Assembly: GCA_023424215.1 (NCBI GenBank)
Contig: JAFAEC010000187.1
Span: 1 to 8,850 of the forward strand
Source of the DNA: Pseudomonadota bacterium
GTDB lineage: Bacteria > Pseudomonadota > Alphaproteobacteria > Caulobacterales > Caulobacteraceae
Direction of reading: 5' to 3'
DNA length: 8,850 nt
Shown: positions 5,580-8,850 of the stretch, in pieces
Position numbering within the stretch: position 1 is the stretch's first letter
Layout: each line of letters starts with the position of its first letter
Made by a program: the position numbers and the translations under genes
The notes under the pieces: generated by a model
Databases searched by the model: none
What the model was told of the DNA's origin: nothing
What the model saw: the letters and a program-made list of their open reading frames with translations, nothing else

Positions 5580-5602
5580 CGGCCGGTCGTGCGGGCCGGC
5601 CG
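5580..5602 (+). terminator. Possible terminator after the lipocalin gene
   Basis: CGGCCGG (5580-5586) and CCGGCCG (5596-5602) form a perfect 7-bp GC stem with a 9-base loop, followed by TTCCTC. It starts 4 bases past the stop codon. The T-content after the stem is modest. Confidence 0.4.
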
Positions 5603-5613
5603 TTCCTCACCCT

Positions 5614-5672
5614 GACCTTCGCCGCCCCGCTTCAGCGGGCAGGGCCGCCGCGCGACGCGCGGCCGCAAGGTC
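5614..5672 (+). other. Predicted three-way-junction RNA/DNA structure upstream of moaD
   Basis: Three nested inverted repeats fit one fold. The outer stem is GACCTT (5614-5619) with AAGGTC (5667-5672). Inner hairpin 1 is CCCGC-TTCA-GCGGG (5626-5639). Inner hairpin 2 is the near-perfect palindrome GCCGCGCG-A-CGCGCGGC (5647-5663). The element ends about 50 bases before the moaD ATG. It could be a 5' leader element, a palindromic intergenic repeat of REP type, or chance in GC-rich DNA. It does not resemble the known, larger Moco (moaA) riboswitch as far as I can judge. TTGACA (5689-5694) follows it, but no matching -10 box is seen. Confidence 0.4.
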
Positions 5673-5722
5673 GACGCCACTCCGGTCATTGACAGGGCGA
5701 CAACCGGCGGAGATGGAACCGT

Positions 5723-5971
5723 ATGGACATCCGGATCGCCCTTCTGGGAGAACTCGGCGCCCGTTTCGGGCGGGACCATCGTCTCGAATTCTCGGAGGGC
5801 CTGACGGCGGGAGAGGTCCGGCGCCGCCTGATCGAGCGGCTGGACGGATCCGGTCCCGGACTCTCGAGCCCGACCGTCCGGCTCGCCGTCGACCAGACCA
5901 TCGTCGCGGACGAGACTCGCCTCGAACCCGGGCAGGAGGTCGCCTTCCTGCCCGTGTATTCGGGCGGCTGA
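5723..5971 (+). CDS. moaD: Molybdopterin synthase sulfur-carrier (small) subunit
   Basis: An 82-residue beta-grasp (ubiquitin-like) protein ending in the diagnostic SGG. The C-terminal glycine is adenylated by MoeB, converted to a thiocarboxylate, and donates sulfur to cyclic pyranopterin monophosphate in the MoaE active site. Typical features are MDIRIALLGELGARFG at the start, an LTAGEVRRRL helix (27-36), LAVDQTIVADETRLEPGQEV (54-73) and the LPVYSGG tail. No MoeB is in the window. CGGAGA lies about 9 bases before the ATG. It is the first gene of the molybdenum-cofactor operon, and moaE begins 4 bases after its stop. Confidence 0.95.
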   Translation: MDIRIALLGELGARFGRDHRLEFSEGLTAGEVRRRLIERLDGSGPGLSSPTVRLAVDQTIVADETRLEPGQEVAFLPVYSGG

Positions 5972-5975
5972 GCGG

Positions 5976-6431
5976 ATGATTTCGGCGAGGCTGACCTTCG
6001 AAGCGCCGGCCGCGGAGGTCGAGCTCCGCGAATTCATCGACGGCCGCACCGGCGACGGCGCGGTGGTCGCCTTCGTCGGCCTCGCCCGCGACAGCTCCGC
6101 CGCCGGGCCGGTCTCCGGCCTCTATCTCGACCACTATCCCGGCCTCACCGAGCGCTCGCTGGAGACCATCGCCGCCGAGGCGGCGGAGCGTTTCCCGGTC
6201 AGCGGCGTCCGGGTCGTCCACCGCTGCGGCGAGGTGAGCCCCGGCGAGGCCATCGTCTTCGTCGCCGTGGCCGCGCCGCACCGCCGCGCCGCCTTCGAGG
6301 CCGCCGACTATCTGATGGACCGGCTCAAGACCGAGGCCGCCTTCTGGAAGCGCGAGGACGGGCCCGACGGCTCGCGCTGGATCGAGCCCACCGACAAGGA
6401 CCGCGCCGACCGCGCGAGATGGAGCGACTGA
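5976..6431 (+). CDS. moaE: Molybdopterin synthase catalytic (large) subunit
   Basis: A 151-residue protein that, with two thiocarboxylated MoaD tails, inserts the dithiolene sulfurs into cyclic pyranopterin monophosphate to give molybdopterin. Family landmarks in order: FVGLARD (33-39), LYLDHYPGLTERSLETIA (49-66), VVHRCGEVSPGEAIV (80-94), APHRRAAFEAADYLMDRLK (100-118, with H102, R103 and K118) and FWKRED (123-128, K125). These include the two lysines and the arginine expected in the catalytic pocket. Length is normal for the family, with a slightly longer charged C-terminus. The start ATG is 4 bases past the moaD stop and has only a weak GAGCGG upstream, suggesting coupling to moaD, which fits the 1:1 subunit ratio. 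Confidence 0.96.
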   Translation: MISARLTFEAPAAEVELREFIDGRTGDGAVVAFVGLARDSSAAGPVSGLYLDHYPGLTERSLETIAAEAAERFPVSGVRVVHRCGEVSPGEAIVFVAVAAPHRRAAFEAADYLMDRLKTEAAFWKREDGPDGSRWIEPTDKDRADRARWSD

Positions 6432-6963
6432 TGCCCGGGATCGACGACAGCCTCGAATTCCATCCGCTCAACATCGCCGTGCTGACCGTTTCGGACACCC
6501 GCACACGGGAGACAGACACCTCTGGCGGCCTGCTCGCTGAACGGCTGACCGCCGCCGGGCACCGGCTGGCGGGGCGGGCGCTGGTCCCCGACGAGGTCGA
6601 GGCCATCCGGGCCCAGGTGCAGGCCTGGGTCGACGATCCGGAGGTGGACGTGGTCCTGACCACCGGCGGCACCGGCTTCTCGCCGCGCGACGTCACCCCC
6701 GAGGCGGTCCGGCCGCTGTTCCGCCGCGAGATGGACGGCTTCCCGGTCGTCTTCCACCAGGTCAGCCTCGGCACGGTCGGGCTGTCGACCCTGCAGTCGC
6801 GCGCTTTCGCCGGACAGGCCGGGGACAGCTTCGTCTTCTGCCTGCCCGGGTCGACCGGCGCCTGCCGCGACGCCTGGGATCTGGTTCTGGGCCAGGAGCT
6901 GGACAGCCGCTACCGGCCCTGCTCGCTGGCCGGCCAGCTGCCCCGCCTGCGCGAGGTCTGCGC

Positions 6964-6967
<4 letters not shown>
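6431..6967 (+). CDS. moaB: MoaB/Mog-family molybdopterin adenylyltransferase
   Basis: A 178-residue protein of the MoaB/Mog fold, which binds molybdopterin and, in active members, adenylates it with ATP before molybdate insertion by MoeA. Seen: LNIAVLTVSDTRTRETDTSG (13-32), VVLTTGGTGFSPRDVTPEAV (74-93, the MPT-binding loop with the conserved Asp), FHQVSLGTVGLSTLQSRA (108-125) and FCLPGSTGACRDAWD (136-150). GGTGFSPRDVTPEAV favours the MoaB branch over Mog. With no separate mog in the cluster, it probably does the adenylation here, although one could lie elsewhere. Of two in-frame ATGs (6419 and 6431), 6431 is chosen because GGAG at 6421-6424 has a 6-base gap and the ATG shares one base with the moaE stop (TGATG). 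Confidence 0.93.
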
Positions 6968-7445
<478 letters not shown>

Positions 7446-7449
<4 letters not shown>

Positions 7450-8630
7450 TCGGCTTCGACGAGGCGCTGGACCGGTTGACTTCGGTCGCCCGGCCGGCCC
7501 GTCGGGAGCGGGTCCCGCTGGCCGACGCGCACGGGCGGGTGCTCGCGGCGCCGGTGATCGCCCGCCTCGACTCGCCGGCCAGCGACACCTCGGCCATGGA
7601 CGGCTACGCGGTGCGCGAGGCGGACTTCGCCGTGCCGGCCCGGCTGCGGGTGATCGGGGAATCCTTCGCCGGGCGCGGCTTCGACGGCGCCATCACGGAC
7701 GGCCAGTGCGTACGGATTTTCACCGGCGCTCCCATGCCGCGCGGCGCCGACCGGGTGATCATGCAGGAGGTCGTCCGCCGCGACGGCGACCTGGCCCTCT
7801 TCGACCATGCGCTGGGCGGCGGCCGCCACGTCCGCCCGCAGGGGTCCGACTTCCGCCGCGGCGACGAACTGCTGCCGGCGGGCCGGCGGCTCGACCCCCG
7901 CGCCATGGTCGCCGCGGCCGGCGCCGATGTGGCGGAGGTCGAGGTCCACGCCCGGCCGACGGTGATCGTGCTCGGCACCGGCGACGAACTGGCCGAACCC
8001 GGCCAGGCGACGGAGCGGCCGGGGACGATTCCGGAGAGCGTCTCCTTCGGCGTGGCGGGCATGGCGCGGGCGTTCGGCGCCGAGATCGTCGACCGCCTGC
8101 GCCTTCCCGACGAGCCCGAGGTGCTGGAGGCGGCGGCCGCCGAGGCCCTCGGCCGGGCCGATCTGGTGGTGGTCACCGGCGGGGCCTCGGTCGGCGAGAA
8201 GGACTACGCCCGCGCCATGTTCACGCGCTCGGGCCTGGAGCTGATCTTCTCCAAGGTGGCCATCAAGCCGGGCAAGCCCGTGTGGCTGGGCCGGGCTCAG
8301 GGTCGGCTGGTTCTCGGCCTGCCCGGCAATCCGACCTCGGCCATGGTCACCGCCCGGCTGTTACTCGCGCCTCTGCTGGCCGGCCTCGCGGGCGAGCCGC
8401 CCGACGCCGCGCTCCGCTGGCGGCCCGTGCCGCTGGCCGGGGCCCTTCCGGCCTGCGGCGAGCGCGAGACCTTCCATCGCGCCGTCTGGCGCGACGGCGG
8501 CGTCGAGGCGATCTCCAACCAGGATTCCAGCGCCCAGAAGGCGTTGGCCGCCGCGGAGCTGCTGATCCGCCGTCGAGCCGGCGCGCCCGCCGCCCTCGCC
8601 GGTGAGACGATCGAGGCGCTGGCCTTCTGA
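7446..8630 (+). CDS. moeA: Molybdopterin molybdotransferase
   Basis: Inserts molybdate into adenylated molybdopterin, releasing AMP. The protein is 394 residues with a GTG start overlapping the moaC stop as GTGA (7446-7449). That start gives the family's usual beginning (IGFDEALDRL) and length; upstream of it the frame only mirrors moaC. Landmarks: SAMDGYAVRE (49-58, D52), IFTGAPMPRGADRVIMQE (91-108), GSDFRRGDELLPAG (133-146, D135), LGTGDELAEPG (176-186, E181), VVVTGGASVGEKDYA (241-255, D253), KVAIKPGKP (270-278) and GLPGNPTSAMV (291-301). The acidic active-site residues known from E. coli MoeA have counterparts here. One deviation: where E. coli has YDTN, this protein has PESVS (196-200), a variant I believe is common in alphaproteobacteria. 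It is the last gene of the operon; its stop abuts the convergent mobA stop. Confidence 0.96.
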
Positions 8631-8850
8631 TCAGGCGAGCAGGGCTTCGGCCCGCGCCAGGTCCTCGGCGGTGTTGACGTTGAAGAACGGATCGACGGGC
8701 TCCACCGGCCAGTCCGCCGTCGCGAAGCTGAGCGCGGCCGCGAAGCCCTTCAGCGAGCGCTGGCCGGTCCCGGCCCAGGCCGGCAGGGCGTCGACCGCCT
8801 CGACCCGCCACAGGCCGCAGACGGGGTGCAACCGGCCCCCGCTCGTCGCC
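8631..8850 (-). CDS. mobA: Molybdenum cofactor guanylyltransferase, C-terminal part (runs off the window)
   Basis: The last 72 codons of a gene that begins beyond base 8850, in a frame open to the window edge. The visible part has SGGRLHPVCGLW, the conserved segment after the nucleotide-binding domain, and ends with DPFFNVNTAEDLARAEALLA. PFFN-NT-EDL is the classic MobA C-terminal signature. MobA joins GMP from GTP to Mo-molybdopterin to form MGD, used by DMSO-reductase-family enzymes. The N-terminal GTP-binding loop (LAGGxSxRMG) should lie outside the window. The gene is convergent with moeA: TGA (8628-8630) and the reverse-strand TGA (TCA, 8631-8633) touch as TGATCA with no spacer. A start at the TTG (8831) would discard the conserved R-L-HPVCG context and is rejected. 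Confidence 0.92.
   Translation of the reverse strand, partial: ATSGGRLHPVCGLWRVEAVDALPAWAGTGQRSLKGFAAALSFATADWPVEPVDPFFNVNTAEDLARAEALLA

Noticed and set aside
5689..5717. TTGACA as the -35 box of a moaD promoter
   Set aside because: The hexamer is perfect but 17 bases on there is only GATGGA, and the start would fall on the moaD ATG, past its ribosome binding site.

Overview
The window is GC-rich (about 70 %) bacterial chromosome with dense coding, many 4-base start/stop overlaps and housekeeping genes. The family mix (an OmpA-type protein opening EPNGWYGALDAG after its signal peptide, an arginine-sensitive-type ArgB with an N-terminal helix, a DapD of the succinylase pathway, and a MoeA with the PESVS variant) suggests an alphaproteobacterium, most likely Caulobacterales (Brevundimonas/Caulobacter/Phenylobacterium-like). 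That placement rests on recognition, not on a search. I see no transposase, integrase, CRISPR array, toxin or phage gene, and no abrupt change in base composition, so this reads as core genome.

Layout. 1-184 (-) is the 5' end of an exported OmpA-type outer-membrane protein. 338-523 (-) is a small protein with two CxxCxGxG knuckles. 597-3072 (+) is a tight three-gene unit: argB, a HAD pyrimidine 5'-nucleotidase and dapD, joined by two ATGA overlaps. It puts steps of arginine and of lysine/diaminopimelate synthesis on one message. 3073-3268 lies between convergent genes and holds a cluster of three GTGCAC words and a probable terminator. 3269-4501 (-) is a PQQ-dependent aldose (glucose/sorbosone-type) dehydrogenase with a lipoprotein-like signal. 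4698-4774 (+) is an elongator tRNA-Met(CAU) with a good promoter at 4606-4634. 5045-5575 (+) is an exported Blc-like lipocalin. 5723-8630 (+) is a molybdenum-cofactor operon, moaD-moaE-moaB-moaC-moeA. 8631-8850 (-) is the 3' end of mobA, convergent with moeA and with directly abutting stop codons.

Working together. MoaC, with a MoaA that is not in this window, would make cyclic pyranopterin monophosphate. MoaD and MoaE form molybdopterin synthase. MoaB (here probably doing the Mog job) adenylates molybdopterin, MoeA inserts molybdate, and MobA adds GMP to make the bis-MGD form. The cluster therefore covers nearly the whole pathway. The PQQ dehydrogenase and the lipocalin are separate envelope functions.

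The most noteworthy non-coding signals are a predicted three-way-junction fold just upstream of moaD (5614-5672), the GTGCAC cluster (3101-3139), and a long bulged hairpin just upstream of the lipocalin ribosome binding site (4966-5012). I found no convincing new multi-gene system; most of the window is ordinary core metabolism.
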